Shown one piece after another: positions 7,931 through 15,772 of a stretch of 40,392 nt of DNA. Position 1 is the first letter of the stretch, and each line of letters starts with the position of its first letter. The translations under genes and the position numbers were made by a program. The notes under the pieces were generated by a model, which was given only the letters and a program-made list of their open reading frames with translations, did no database searches and had not been told where the DNA came from. Source of the stretch: Aeromonas sanarellii (GTDB lineage: Bacteria; Pseudomonadota; Gammaproteobacteria; Enterobacterales; Aeromonadaceae); the NCBI RefSeq assembly GCF_000820085.1, contig NZ_CDBN01000012.1, forward strand, positions 1 through 40,392, in the 5' to 3' direction.

Positions 7931-9019
7931 TTATTCCGCCTTGGGCGGCTCGGGTGCCTCCAGGGCGGGCGCCGGCTCCCCTTCCTTGATCCAGGCATCC
8001 AGCAGGGTATAGCCCACCGCCAGCACCACGGGGCCGATGAAGAGCCCTATGATGCCGAGCGCCAGCAGGCCGCCGATGACCCCGACCAGGATCAGGATCA
8101 GCGGCAGGTCGGCCCCGCGCTTGATAAGGAAGGGGCGCAGGAAGTTGTCCATGGTGCCCGCCAGCAGGGACCAGACCAGCAGGAAGGTGCCCCAGGTGGT
8201 GTCACCGCTCCAGTAGAGGTAGCCGACGCTGGCCAGCAGCACGGGGAAGGGGCCTATCTGGGCGACGATCAGCAGGAACATCAGCACCACCAGGATCATG
8301 GTGTAGGGAATGCCGGCGATGAGCAGGCCGAGCCCCGCCACCGAGGATTGCACCAGGGCGGTCACCACCACCCCCATGGCGACGGCGCGGATGGCCTGGG
8401 AGGCGAGCACCACGGCATTGTCGCCGCGCTGGCCCGCCAGGCGGTGGGCGAAGCGGCGAATGCCGTCCGCGGCCTTCTCGCCAGAGTGGTAGAGCAGGCC
8501 GCAGATGGCCACGGTCAGCAGGAAGTGAACGAACAGCAGGCCGAGGTTGCCCGCCTGGGCTGCCAGCCAGCGGGCGGTCTGGCCGAAGTAGGGGGCCAGC
8601 TTGGCGAACAGCACCTGACCACCGCTCGCCAGGATCTGCTGCCAGAACTCGTACAGCCTGTCACCGACCAGGGGCAGCTGTTGCAGCCAGAGCAGCTCGG
8701 GGGGCGGCGAGTGGCTCAGCTCGGTACCGAGGTCGATGAGCATGGGGGCCTTCTCCGCCACGTTGGCCAGCGCCATGAACAGGGGGATGACGAACATCAG
8801 CAGCAGGATGACGCTCATCAGCAGGGCCGCCAGGGTACGCTTGCCCCACAGCAGGCGTTGGGCCATCTGCATCAGCGGCCAGGTGGCGATGGTGATCATG
8901 GTGGCCCACACCAGGGCGGGCAGGAAGGGGCGCAGCACCATGAAACACGAGATGATGAGCAGGCTGAGGAACAGCACGCCCAGGGTGATCTTGGCCAAAT
9001 CCACTTTTTTCATATTCAT
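7931..9019 (-). CDS. ydiK: AI-2E family transporter, YdiK-like inner-membrane permease
   Basis: A 362-residue multi-spanning membrane protein of the AI-2E/UPF0118 family. It follows E. coli YdiK closely: FLSLLIISCFMVLRPFLPAL at the N-terminus, RGDNAVVLASQAIRAVAMGV, YWSGDTTWGTFLLVWS, DNFLRPFLIKRGADLPLILI and GLFIGPVVLAVGY. Substrates in this family include the AI-2 signal and ions; YdiK itself is not well defined. I start at the ATG at 9019, which has AAAGGGAAAG upstream; an open extension to 9100 would overlap the preceding gene. The C-terminus is Pro/Glu-rich and cytoplasmic. Confidence 0.9.
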   Translation of the reverse strand: MNMKKVDLAKITLGVLFLSLLIISCFMVLRPFLPALVWATMITIATWPLMQMAQRLLWGKRTLAALLMSVILLLMFVIPLFMALANVAEKAPMLIDLGTELSHSPPPELLWLQQLPLVGDRLYEFWQQILASGGQVLFAKLAPYFGQTARWLAAQAGNLGLLFVHFLLTVAICGLLYHSGEKAADGIRRFAHRLAGQRGDNAVVLASQAIRAVAMGVVVTALVQSSVAGLGLLIAGIPYTMILVVLMFLLIVAQIGPFPVLLASVGYLYWSGDTTWGTFLLVWSLLAGTMDNFLRPFLIKRGADLPLILILVGVIGGLLALGIIGLFIGPVVLAVGYTLLDAWIKEGEPAPALEAPEPPKAE

Positions 9020-9029
9020 GACTTTCCCT

Positions 9030-10409
9030 TTAACGAGGGGTAGGGCTCCCGGGAGGGGAACCGGTCGGGACGACGGAGAGCAGCCACCAGAGCCCGGCAC
9101 TCAGCCAGAACCCCAGGCCGCCATAGAGTAACCCGTTTCCGGCCAGGATCAGCAGGGAGCTGCTGGTGAGCATGGGCACCACGAGCAGCAGCCCGGCGAT
9201 GACCAGGCCGCCGGCCAGGGCCAGCAGTGCCGCACGGAGGGCGGGAGTCGGGTGCCGTTCGAGTTGTAGCAGATTACCCGATGCGAGCCCCAGGGTGAAC
9301 ATGGCGAGTCCCCCCAGGGTGGTGGACTGGGTGAGCCAGGCGGCCAGGGTGCTGACCAGCAGCAGAATTGCCCAGGGGAACTGGCGCGCAGCCAGTGCAG
9401 CCAGGGGCGCGCGCAGCGCCAGCAGCAGGGCGCCCAGCGCGAGGCCTGCCACCACATCCGAGAAGAAGTGCACCCCCAGCCAGACCCGCGCCACTCCGGC
9501 CAGCCCGGCCAGCAGCAGCGCCAGCACGCCCCCATGCCAGGGTCTGAGGGCCGGCAGGCTGGTCAGCAGCAGGCCCCAGTAGAGCAGGGTCGAGGCGGCG
9601 TGGCCGCTCGGCATGCCAAAGCCCTGGGCGCTGCGCTGCGCCAGCAGGGGGTCGAGGTGGAAGGGCCTGGGCCAGGCTATCCCCTCCTTGAGCAGGTTGA
9701 CCACCAGGGTGAGCAGCACCATGGCAAACAGCAGGCTGCGCACCCTTGGCCAGCCCAGCAGGGGGAGCAGGAAGGGCAGCAGGGCCAGCTGGAAGGGGGC
9801 GGAGCCCAGCAGGTTGCCGGTCAGGAGCCAGGTGGAGTCCGGCCCCAGCCACTGCTGCAGGCGCTGGATCGGTGGCAGCTCGGCCTGGTGCAGGGCGCTG
9901 GCCCCGGCGCTGAAGTCGGTGACCCACTGCACCTGGCTCTCTGGGACGTCGGCCAGCCGGGGAGCCAGCCAGTCCAGCTGCGCCGGGAAACGACGCTGAT
10001 CCTGGGGCAGCTGGGTGGCATCGATCAGCCTGGCATTGAGGATCTCGCCGCCGAGGTTGGGGGCCCGCAGTATGGAGACGAAGCCGGAGCCGGTCTGGGC
10101 CTGGATGGGGGAGAGGGTCTGGCAGGCGAACACCTGCGCCCTCTGCCAGCGCCCCAGCTCGGCGGTGACGCGCCCTCGCAGCCCCGTCTCCTCGTACAGC
10201 TCCCGCAGTGCCGCCTGGGCCGGGGTCTCCCCCGCGTCGATGTAGCCGCCACTCAGGCTATAGCGGGAGGAGATCCTGTCTTGCACCAGCAGCAGCTGCT
10301 GCTGGTGGCGGATCACGCAGGCGCCCGCCGAGGGGGGCGACTCGGCGGCGCGCAGGGGGGCGCAGAGGGTGCCAAAGAGCAGGATCAGGAAGAAGGCGGT
10401 TCGGATCAT
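9030..10409 (-). CDS. Exported Nudix hydrolase fused to a PAP2-type membrane phosphatase
   Basis: A 459-residue two-domain protein. A signal peptide (MIRTAFFLILLFGTLCAPLRAAE) leads into a Nudix domain with a full GX5EX7REUXEEXGU box at about residues 54-77 (GGYIDAGE... REL.EETGL). The C-terminal half is a multi-spanning PAP2 domain with KEGIAWPRP (241-249), PSGH (267-270) and RVWLGVHFFSD with catalytic His314. Nudix enzymes cleave nucleoside-diphosphate-X bonds and PAP2 enzymes remove lipid phosphates, so it may process a pyrophosphate in the periplasm or at the membrane. The ATG at 10409 gives the signal peptide; an in-frame TTG at 10439 would add ten polar residues. It probably shares a transcript with the ydiK-like gene 10 bp downstream. 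Confidence 0.92.
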   Translation of the reverse strand: MIRTAFFLILLFGTLCAPLRAAESPPSAGACVIRHQQQLLLVQDRISSRYSLSGGYIDAGETPAQAALRELYEETGLRGRVTAELGRWQRAQVFACQTLSPIQAQTGSGFVSILRAPNLGGEILNARLIDATQLPQDQRRFPAQLDWLAPRLADVPESQVQWVTDFSAGASALHQAELPPIQRLQQWLGPDSTWLLTGNLLGSAPFQLALLPFLLPLLGWPRVRSLLFAMVLLTLVVNLLKEGIAWPRPFHLDPLLAQRSAQGFGMPSGHAASTLLYWGLLLTSLPALRPWHGGVLALLLAGLAGVARVWLGVHFFSDVVAGLALGALLLALRAPLAALAARQFPWAILLLVSTLAAWLTQSTTLGGLAMFTLGLASGNLLQLERHPTPALRAALLALAGGLVIAGLLLVVPMLTSSSLLILAGNGLLYGGLGFWLSAGLWWLLSVVPTGSPPGSPTPR

Positions 10410-10601
10410 GATGGGCCCATGGCAAGGAGATGGGGACAAGGGTCACAGAAATCAGATACTTGGGCAATGACTTCCCGACGAGGGGGCGTCAGCCAGGGGA
10501 GCGGACGGTGCGATCTGGGGCGGAAGGATTGCCGTCTGCCCGGGCAGTCCCTAGTATTGGCGGCTATTGTTCTTCTCATTCAACACATCTTGGGGCCCTT
10601 C

Positions 10602-10979
10602 ATGCGACAGTTCGGTTTCTTCCTGGGGATTGCCATCGGCGTCATCCTGATACTGTTTGGCAGCATCGTCATCTTCCAGGCCCTGCCTGCGGCGCTGGAC
10701 GTGCTGGAGATGCCGAGCCGCATCCCCTTCGTGCGCGAGGTCTACACCTGGCTGATGAGCAGCGCCAATGGCCTCACCGCCCAGCTGGAACAGAACTTCC
10801 TGGAGGCGTTCCAGACGGTGCTCAAGCTGATCCTGCTCATCACCTTCATGTGGGTCTGCGTCAAGCTGGTCAACATGGGGGTACTGATCATCCGGGCCGG
10901 CGTCGATCTGATCCGTACCGCCATCGAGCACAGCGAGGACAAGGTGGCCAAGCCCACGGAGCAGGACCGCCACTTCTAA
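10602..10979 (+). CDS. Small two-helix membrane protein of unknown function
   Basis: A 125-residue protein not recognised as a named family. It has an N-terminal membrane segment (FFLGIAIGVILILFGSIVIF, about 5-24), a polar middle with a possible amphipathic stretch, and a second membrane segment (VLKLILLITFMWVCVKLVNM). The C-terminus is charged and ends EQDRHF. The start is the ATG at 10602, with GGGG a few bases upstream. It is divergent from the Nudix-PAP2 gene and ends before a strong hairpin at 11007-11028. Confidence 0.7.
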   Translation: MRQFGFFLGIAIGVILILFGSIVIFQALPAALDVLEMPSRIPFVREVYTWLMSSANGLTAQLEQNFLEAFQTVLKLILLITFMWVCVKLVNMGVLIIRAGVDLIRTAIEHSEDKVAKPTEQDRHF

Positions 10980-11006
10980 GGTTTACGCCTCCTCGCAGAT
11001 AGACGA

Positions 11007-11031
11007 CAGGCCACCCCGGGGTGGCCTGTTT
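11007..11031. terminator. Bidirectional terminator between convergent genes
   Basis: A perfect 22-bp palindrome (CAGGCCACCCC / GGGGTGGCCTG) is followed by TTTG on the plus strand. It lies between the small membrane protein gene and the minus-strand repeat lipoprotein gene. Confidence 0.75.
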
Positions 11032-11056
11032 GCATGGTGGTGCGGCTTGCCCGAAC

Positions 11057-12151
11057 TCAGTTGAGCAGCTTCTCCAGCTCGGCTTCCGCATCCGCCCTGG
11101 CCTGATCGCTCAGGGCTCCCGCCTGCTCTTCTCCCTTGCCGGCCTGTGGCTGCACGGTGGCGGCGGCGCTGCTGGCGGCCTGCGTGGCACCGTCGGTCAT
11201 CGCCTGGGTGGCCTGTTGCTGCGCGGTGGCGGCCTGTTTGGCGCCGTCGGTCACCGCCTTGGTGGCCTGTTGCTGCGCGGTGGCGGTGGCGCTGCTGGCG
11301 GCTTGTTTGGCGCCGTCGGTCACCGCCTGGGTGGCCTGTTGCTGCGCGGTGGCGGTGCTGCTGGCGGCCTGTTTGGCACCGTCGGTCACCGCCTGGGTGG
11401 CCTGTTGCTGTGCCGTGGTGGTGGCGCTGCTGGCAGCCTGCCTGGCGGTGTCGCTCACCGCCCGCTTGGCGGAATCCGTCACGGCCTGATTGGCCTGCTG
11501 CAGGGTGCCGGTGACGCTCTTGTTCACCTTCTGGGTCGCCGCGCTGGTGGCGCCGTTGACCGCCTGGCTGGCGGAGTTGGAGATCGCCTGGGTCGCGCTC
11601 TGCTGCAGGCTGCCCACCATGTTGCCGAGCAGGGAACCGCCGGAGCCCGTCATGGCCTGACCGACGCCACCGAGGGCGGTCGTCGTGGCCGCGGAGGCGG
11701 TCTGGCTCTGCCAATCCTGCATGGTGCTGGGCCAGACCGGGGTGGCCGCAGTCAGGTTCTCACCGAATACCTGGGTCGCCCCGTCCCCCTTCTGCAGCAT
11801 GACGGCAAGCTGGTTGGTGTCGGCGTTCCACACCATGCCGGCCTGCTTGGCCGCGTCCGGTATCGGGGCGTAGCGGGAGACCACGTAGAACAGCGGCCCC
11901 TCCTGCTGCAGCTCGTTGGCGGTCTTGAGCAACTGCATGGTGGTGTCGTAGTTGGGTCCCAGCATGGCGGTCATTCTGTCCTTGATCAGCGGCTGCTCGA
12001 ACAGGTTGGCCTCGTTCGGATCGAAGCCGACCAGGGGCTTGAGCAGGGCCCACATCAGCTGGCTGGTGGGGCTCATCATCAGCAGGGGGGCCACGCAGGC
12101 GGACAACATCAGGCTCAGGCAGGCAGCCTTGAGCAACGGCATGATACGCAT
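11057..12151 (-). CDS. Putative lipoprotein with Ala/Gln-rich tandem repeats
   Basis: A 364-residue protein with a lipoprotein signal: LMLSAC places the lipidated Cys at residue 19. A globular region (about 25-150) is followed by a long low-complexity C-terminal half dominated by Ala, Gln, Thr and Ser. Four units of the pattern TAQQQATQAVTDGAKQAA occur at about residues 246, 268, 291 and 309 (spacing 22, 23, 18), and weaker copies precede them. The pattern predicts an amphipathic helix or coiled coil, perhaps spanning the periplasm. The function is unknown. The chosen ATG (12151) has GGAT about ten bases upstream; in-frame starts at 12160 and 12166 (TTG) lack a ribosome site. Confidence 0.85.
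   Translation of the reverse strand: MRIMPLLKAACLSLMLSACVAPLLMMSPTSQLMWALLKPLVGFDPNEANLFEQPLIKDRMTAMLGPNYDTTMQLLKTANELQQEGPLFYVVSRYAPIPDAAKQAGMVWNADTNQLAVMLQKGDGATQVFGENLTAATPVWPSTMQDWQSQTASAATTTALGGVGQAMTGSGGSLLGNMVGSLQQSATQAISNSASQAVNGATSAATQKVNKSVTGTLQQANQAVTDSAKRAVSDTARQAASSATTTAQQQATQAVTDGAKQAASSTATAQQQATQAVTDGAKQAASSATATAQQQATKAVTDGAKQAATAQQQATQAMTDGATQAASSAAATVQPQAGKGEEQAGALSDQARADAEAELEKLLN
11153..11416 (-). repeat. Four in-gene tandem repeats of about 54-69 bp
   Basis: Within the lipoprotein gene the sequence encoding TAQQQAT(Q/K)A(V/M)TDGA(K/T)QAA is repeated four times, with units of 66, 69, 54 and about 69 bp. The DNA copies are nearly identical (for example the recurring GTGGCCTGTTGCTGCGCGGT on the plus strand), so copy number may vary by slippage or recombination. 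Confidence 0.85.
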
Positions 12152-12193
12152 CGACAACATATCCAAGTAATTATTTGATTATTAACTGTTATT

Positions 12194-12336
12194 CATTGCC
12201 GTCCCACGGCAATGCCAGCCGAACCGGCCCGCCGCTTCGTGGTTGGATCCGGCGGGCGCAGGCAGGCTACCATATTGCTTCCGGAATGCCAGATGAGCCG
12301 ACATTTATTGGTCAAGTAGGCGACCCCGTTGGTCGC
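12194..12336. other. Cluster of three hairpins in the divergent intergenic region
   Basis: Between the lipoprotein and DUF1496-like genes lie three inverted repeats: CATTGCCGT-CCC-ACGGCAATG (12194-12214), a longer-spaced CCCGCCG / CGGCGGG pair (about 12229-12259) and GCGACC-CCGTT-GGTCGC (12320-12336). None has a clear T run. They may be regulatory or structural. No coding frame is supported here. Confidence 0.4.
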
Positions 12337-12373
12337 TTTAGTGCATCACTCCCCTCAGTCACAGGTGTCACCC

Positions 12374-12691
12374 ATGATCCGAACCGCGTTTTGTCTGTTT
12401 GCCCTCGGCGGCCTGTGCCCCGTGCTGGCCGCCCCGGCATCGAACCCCCTCAGCCACTCGGTGGGCACCGAGCTGGTGCTGCCGCTCGGATCCTTGCCCG
12501 AGCGGGTCTGCTGGTATCAGGATCAGAAATATTCCCTCGGTGCCCGCATCCAGCAGGGGGACCTCTGGCTGGAGTGCGCGCCGCAGAACGTGCAGGAGAG
12601 CAACGGCCCTCTGGCCTGGCGTGAGCCTGCCGTGCTGCAGCCCCTCGAGGAGGACGCGAGCAACAAGGTGACGATCCGCGTGGGTCAGTGA
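12374..12691 (+). CDS. Small exported protein, DUF1496-like
   Basis: A 105-residue protein with a signal peptide (MIRTAFCLFALGGLCPVLAA). The mature part has CWYQDQKYSLGARIQQGD.WLEC, which resembles the DUF1496 pattern of a Cys-Trp/Tyr pair, a Y(S)xGAxIxxGD core and a second Cys. The two Cys residues could form a disulfide in the periplasm. The function is unknown. The ATG is preceded by AGGTG; the frame is open further upstream but the signal peptide fixes the start. Confidence 0.8.
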   Translation: MIRTAFCLFALGGLCPVLAAPASNPLSHSVGTELVLPLGSLPERVCWYQDQKYSLGARIQQGDLWLECAPQNVQESNGPLAWREPAVLQPLEEDASNKVTIRVGQ

Positions 12692-12775
12692 GCCTTTTCT
12701 TGATCCAGCTACAGACATGGGCGTGATCTCTATCGCATAATGCGGCTCTTTCTTCTCTTGACTGGGATCTAGGCA

Positions 12776-12883
12776 ATGGCTCGTCGCTCTTCCAATGCAC
12801 AACGTCGTCGTAGCAGCTGGTGGTACAAACGCTTGTTGGCAAGGGAGCGGGAAGAGCGCGAAGCGCGTTCCGTCCGGGATTGA
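12776..12883 (+). CDS. 35-residue Arg-rich microprotein
   Basis: A short frame from ATG (12776) to TGA (12881-12883) encodes a very basic peptide starting MARRSSNAQRRRSSWWYKRL and ending in a charged stretch rich in Arg and Glu. AGG lies five bases before the ATG and a near-perfect rho-independent terminator starts 12 bp after the stop. A CATAAT element at 12736-12741 could be its -10. I do not recognise the family. The promoter-to-terminator packaging argues for a real gene, possibly a small nucleic-acid-binding or ribosome-associated peptide (inference). Confidence 0.65.
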   Translation: MARRSSNAQRRRSSWWYKRLLAREREEREARSVRD

Positions 12884-12894
12884 TACCTCATTGA

Positions 12895-12921
12895 AAAAAC
12901 GGAGCCTCTGGCTCCGTTTTT
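12895..12921 (+). terminator. Terminator after the microprotein gene
   Basis: A 12-bp perfect stem (AAAAACGGAGCC / GGCTCCGTTTTT) with a TCT loop. Confidence 0.93.
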
Positions 12922-12940
12922 GCGTCTATCACACATCATG

Positions 12941-12968
12941 AACACGGGGGCCATCAGGCCCCCGTGTT
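12941..12968. terminator. Hairpin at the 3' end of the catalase gene
   Basis: A 12-bp perfect inverted repeat (AACACGGGGGCC / GGCCCCCGTGTT) with an ATCA loop lies 18 bp past the stop of the minus-strand catalase gene. The trailing sequence is not T-rich, so termination efficiency is uncertain. Confidence 0.6.
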
Positions 12969-12986
12969 GACTTTCCGGCCTGCGAC

Positions 12987-14435
12987 TCAGCGCTGCAGGG
13001 CGGCCAGCGCCAGTTCGACCCGTCTGGCGTACTCGGGGTCGGCCTGCTCGAAGTGCCTGAGCTGGGCCGCGACGATGGCGTCATCCTCCACGTTGACCAG
13101 AGAGCGCGCCAGGTTGGCGGCCAGGCGCGTGCGCTGCCCCTCGTCCATCAGGCGGAACAGATCCCCCGGCTGGCTGTAGTAGTCGCTGTCGTAGTCGCGG
13201 AAATCGTAGTGCAGGGCGGCCCCTTCCAGACTCAGCGCCGGTTCGTGCTGCTCGCTCGGCTGCTGGGTGCCGAAGCGGTTCGGCTGGTAGTTGGGGCTGG
13301 CGCCGCCGTTGCTGTCCGCCCGCATGGCGCCATCGCGGTGGGCACCGTGGTGGAACGGGCAGCGCGGGGCGTTGACCGGCAGCAAACCGTGGTTGACGCC
13401 GAGGCGATAGCGCTGGGTGTCACCGTAGGAAAACAGGCGGCCCTGCAGCATGCGATCCGGCGAGAAGCCGATGCCGGGCACCACGTTGGCCGGGGTGAAG
13501 GCGGCCTGCTCCACGTGGGCGAAGTAGTTGTCCGGGTTCTGGTTGAGCTCCAGCACGCCGACCGGGATCAGCGGGTAGTCCTTGTGGGGCCACACCTTGG
13601 TGAGGTCGAACGGGTGGATCGGGTAGGTCTGGGCTTCGGCCTCCGGCATCACCTGCACATAGACCTTCCAGCGCGGGAAGTCGCCCCGTTCGATGGCGTT
13701 GAACAGATCGGCCTGACTGGTCTCCCGATCCTGGCCGACGGCGGTGGCGGCCTCTTCATCGGTGTAGAAGCTGTGGCCCTGCTCGGTCTTGAAGTGGAAC
13801 TTGACCCAGAAGCGCTCGTTGGCATCGTTGATAAAGCTGAAGGTGTGGCTGCCGTAGCCGTTCATCTCCCGCAGGCTCCTGGGGATGCCGCGATCGCTGA
13901 ACAGTATGGTGACCTGATGCAGGGACTCGGGATGGCGAGACCAGAAGTCCCAGGCGGCGGTGGCGCTGCGCAGGTTGGTGCGCGGATCCCGCTTCTGGGT
14001 GTGGATGAAGTCGGGGAATTTCAGCGGGTCGCGAATGAAGAACACCGGGGTGTTGTTGCCCACCAGATCCCAGTTGCCCTGCTCGGTGTAGAACTTGAGG
14101 GCGAAGCCGCGCACGTCGCGCTCGGCGTCGGCGGCGCCCTTCTCACCGGCCACGGTGGAGAAGCGCAGGAACACCGGGGTCTGCTTGCCGACGGCATTGA
14201 ACAGGTCGGCCTTGCTGAAGGCGCTGATGTCATGGGTCACGGTGAAGGTGCCGTAGGCGCCCGAGCCCTTGGCGTGAACCACCCGCTCGGGAATGCGCTC
14301 GCGGTCGAAGTGGGCGAGTTTCTCCATCAACCAGATGTCTTGCATCAAGACGGGGCCGCGCGGGCCGGCGGTGAGGCTGTTGTTGTTGTCGACGACGGGG
14401 GCACCGTTGGCGCTGTGCAGGGTCTTGTCGGTCAT
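12987..14435 (-). CDS. katA: Monofunctional haem catalase (small-subunit type)
   Basis: A 482-residue catalase that breaks hydrogen peroxide into water and oxygen. The catalytic distal His54 ([12 protein letters not shown]) and Asn127 (VGNNTPVFF) are present, and the proximal haem-ligand Tyr337 lies in [14 protein letters not shown]. The length fits clade 3 small-subunit catalases, which usually bind NADPH. No signal peptide is seen, so it is cytoplasmic. AAGGAGA precedes the ATG. It is a single gene ending at a hairpin. The name katA is by family; katB is also used for such genes. Confidence 0.96.
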   Translation of the reverse strand: MTDKTLHSANGAPVVDNNNSLTAGPRGPVLMQDIWLMEKLAHFDRERIPERVVHAKGSGAYGTFTVTHDISAFSKADLFNAVGKQTPVFLRFSTVAGEKGAADAERDVRGFALKFYTEQGNWDLVGNNTPVFFIRDPLKFPDFIHTQKRDPRTNLRSATAAWDFWSRHPESLHQVTILFSDRGIPRSLREMNGYGSHTFSFINDANERFWVKFHFKTEQGHSFYTDEEAATAVGQDRETSQADLFNAIERGDFPRWKVYVQVMPEAEAQTYPIHPFDLTKVWPHKDYPLIPVGVLELNQNPDNYFAHVEQAAFTPANVVPGIGFSPDRMLQGRLFSYGDTQRYRLGVNHGLLPVNAPRCPFHHGAHRDGAMRADSNGGASPNYQPNRFGTQQPSEQHEPALSLEGAALHYDFRDYDSDYYSQPGDLFRLMDEGQRTRLAANLARSLVNVEDDAIVAAQLRHFEQADPEYARRVELALAALQR

Positions 14436-14588
14436 GGGGCATCTCCTTGTGATGAGCCGCCAGACTAGGGGAAGGGCGCGCCCGGCTCCAATGGAGTGTG
14501 CCTAACCCTTTGATTGGTTTCGCTGATGGGGGGTGGAAACGAACGCCAGCCTTGCGGCAAGATGGGACTCTGCCAACCAGGAGGTCTC

Positions 14589-15077
14589 ATGTCCATCACC
14601 ATTCGCCGCGCCGGTCCCGAGGACGCCCCCGCCCTGCGCGATCTCTACGCCATGCCCCAGGCCCAGGCCGGCACCCTGCAACTCCCCTTTGCCTCGCTGC
14701 ATCACTGGCAGCAGCGGCTCGAACCGCGCGACGGCGTCACCGTGCTGGTGGCCGAGTCCGATGGCCTCGTGGTGGGTAACCTGACCCTGTGGCAAGAGCC
14801 CAACCCGCGCCGGCGCCATGTGGCGGGCCTCGGCATGGCGGTGCGCGACGACTGGGCCGGGCGCGGCGTGGGCAGCGCCCTGATGGCGGCCGCCATCGAC
14901 CTGGCGGATAACTGGCTCGGACTGACCCGCCTCGAGCTGACCGTGTGGAGTGACAACGAGGCGGCGCAGGCCCTCTATCGCAAGGTTGGGTTCGTGCAGG
15001 AGGGGATAGCCCGGGAATACGGCATGCGCCACGGCCAGCTGATGGACACCCTCTACATGGCCAGGCTGCGCCCATGA
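14589..15077 (+). CDS. GNAT-family N-acetyltransferase, YhhY (AaaT)-like
   Basis: A 162-residue GNAT enzyme. The acetyl-CoA-binding motif is seen in AGLGMAVRDDWAGRGVGSALM (R/Q-x-x-G-x-G/A form), followed by LELTVWSDNEAAQALYRKVGF and a C-terminal DTLYMARL. The sequence resembles E. coli YhhY, an L-amino-acid N-acetyltransferase, especially TLQLPF...W..RL near residue 30 and RRRHVAGLG. Substrate assignment is by resemblance only. AGGAGG lies six bases before the ATG. The stop overlaps an in-frame ATG for the next open frame (ATGA at 15074). Confidence 0.88.
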   Translation: MSITIRRAGPEDAPALRDLYAMPQAQAGTLQLPFASLHHWQQRLEPRDGVTVLVAESDGLVVGNLTLWQEPNPRRRHVAGLGMAVRDDWAGRGVGSALMAAAIDLADNWLGLTRLELTVWSDNEAAQALYRKVGFVQEGIAREYGMRHGQLMDTLYMARLRP

Positions 15078-15193
15078 TCGACTACCGTCGCCGCCTGCTG
15101 CCGGTGGTACGGGCGCTGGAGCGCAAGGAGGGACACGCATGGGACGGGCTGCTCCCCTATGCTGAAGACCTCTCATCGGCAAGGAGCAACACC

Positions 15194-15640
15194 ATGAAAA
15201 CCGTCGAGATGGACGCCCGCACCCTGGCCTATATCCGGGTCACCGGCCCCTATGGGGAAGGGTATGACGCCGTCTGCCACCGCCTGCACCAGTGGGCCGC
15301 GCCCCGCGCTCTGGAAGGGGGGGAGTGGATCTTCATCTACCACGACAACCCCGAGGTGACGCCGCCGGCCCAGTGCCGCACCGACATCGGCATCACGGTG
15401 CCGGCAGGCACCCAGGGGACGGGGGAGGTGGAAACTCAGCTCATTCCCGCCGGGCGCTACGCCCAGTCCCGCTACCTCATCACGGATCGCAGCCAGTACG
15501 GGCCACGCTGGCAGGAGCACATCGGCGATATCGTCGCGGCCGGGCTCGCCTTTGGCGACGGCCCCTGCTTCGAGCTCTATCACAGCGTGAGCAACGCTCC
15601 CCTGCGCGATGATGTGAGCTTCTGCTCCAGCGTGCGCTAA
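15194..15640 (+). CDS. GyrI/SbmC-like small-molecule-binding protein
   Basis: A 148-residue protein with the GyrI-like (AraC effector-binding) fold. It opens MKTVEMDARTLAYIRVTGPY, then has WIFIYHDNPEVTPPAQCRTDIGITVP, GGRYA-type (here PAGRYAQSRY) and GPCFELYHS segments. E. coli SbmC, a gyrase-protecting protein, has the same landmarks. Members may bind small ligands or hydrolyse cyclopropenoids, so gyrase inhibition is only one possibility. AAGGAG at 15181-15186 supports the start at 15194. The frame is open to an ATG at 15074 that overlaps the acetyltransferase stop, but the extra 40 residues look unlike the family. Confidence 0.82.
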   Translation: MKTVEMDARTLAYIRVTGPYGEGYDAVCHRLHQWAAPRALEGGEWIFIYHDNPEVTPPAQCRTDIGITVPAGTQGTGEVETQLIPAGRYAQSRYLITDRSQYGPRWQEHIGDIVAAGLAFGDGPCFELYHSVSNAPLRDDVSFCSSVR

Positions 15641-15649
15641 AGGTGCGGC

Positions 15650-15685
15650 AATAAAACGAGGCGCCCAAAGGCGCCTCGTTTTATT
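15650..15685. terminator. Strong bidirectional terminator
   Basis: A 16-bp perfect stem (AATAAAACGAGGCGCC / GGCGCCTCGTTTTATT) with a CAAA loop, A-rich on one side and T-rich on the other. It separates the plus-strand GyrI-like gene from the minus-strand EamA gene. Confidence 0.93.
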
Positions 15686-15772
15686 GGGGGTGGGTGGCCC
15701 CATCTCGGCGACACCTTCATCCCGTGTAGCAGGCCGCCCGTATCAGGGCACAGCCGACCAAGGGGCGCTTGT

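Noticed and set aside
9468..10601. Plus-strand open frame running into the small membrane protein
   Set aside because: It is antisense to the Nudix-PAP2 gene; only the part from ATG 10602 has a membrane-protein character.
15074..15193. Forty-residue N-terminal extension of the GyrI-like protein
   Set aside because: The ATGA overlap with the acetyltransferase stop is tempting, but the strong ribosome site and family start are at 15194.
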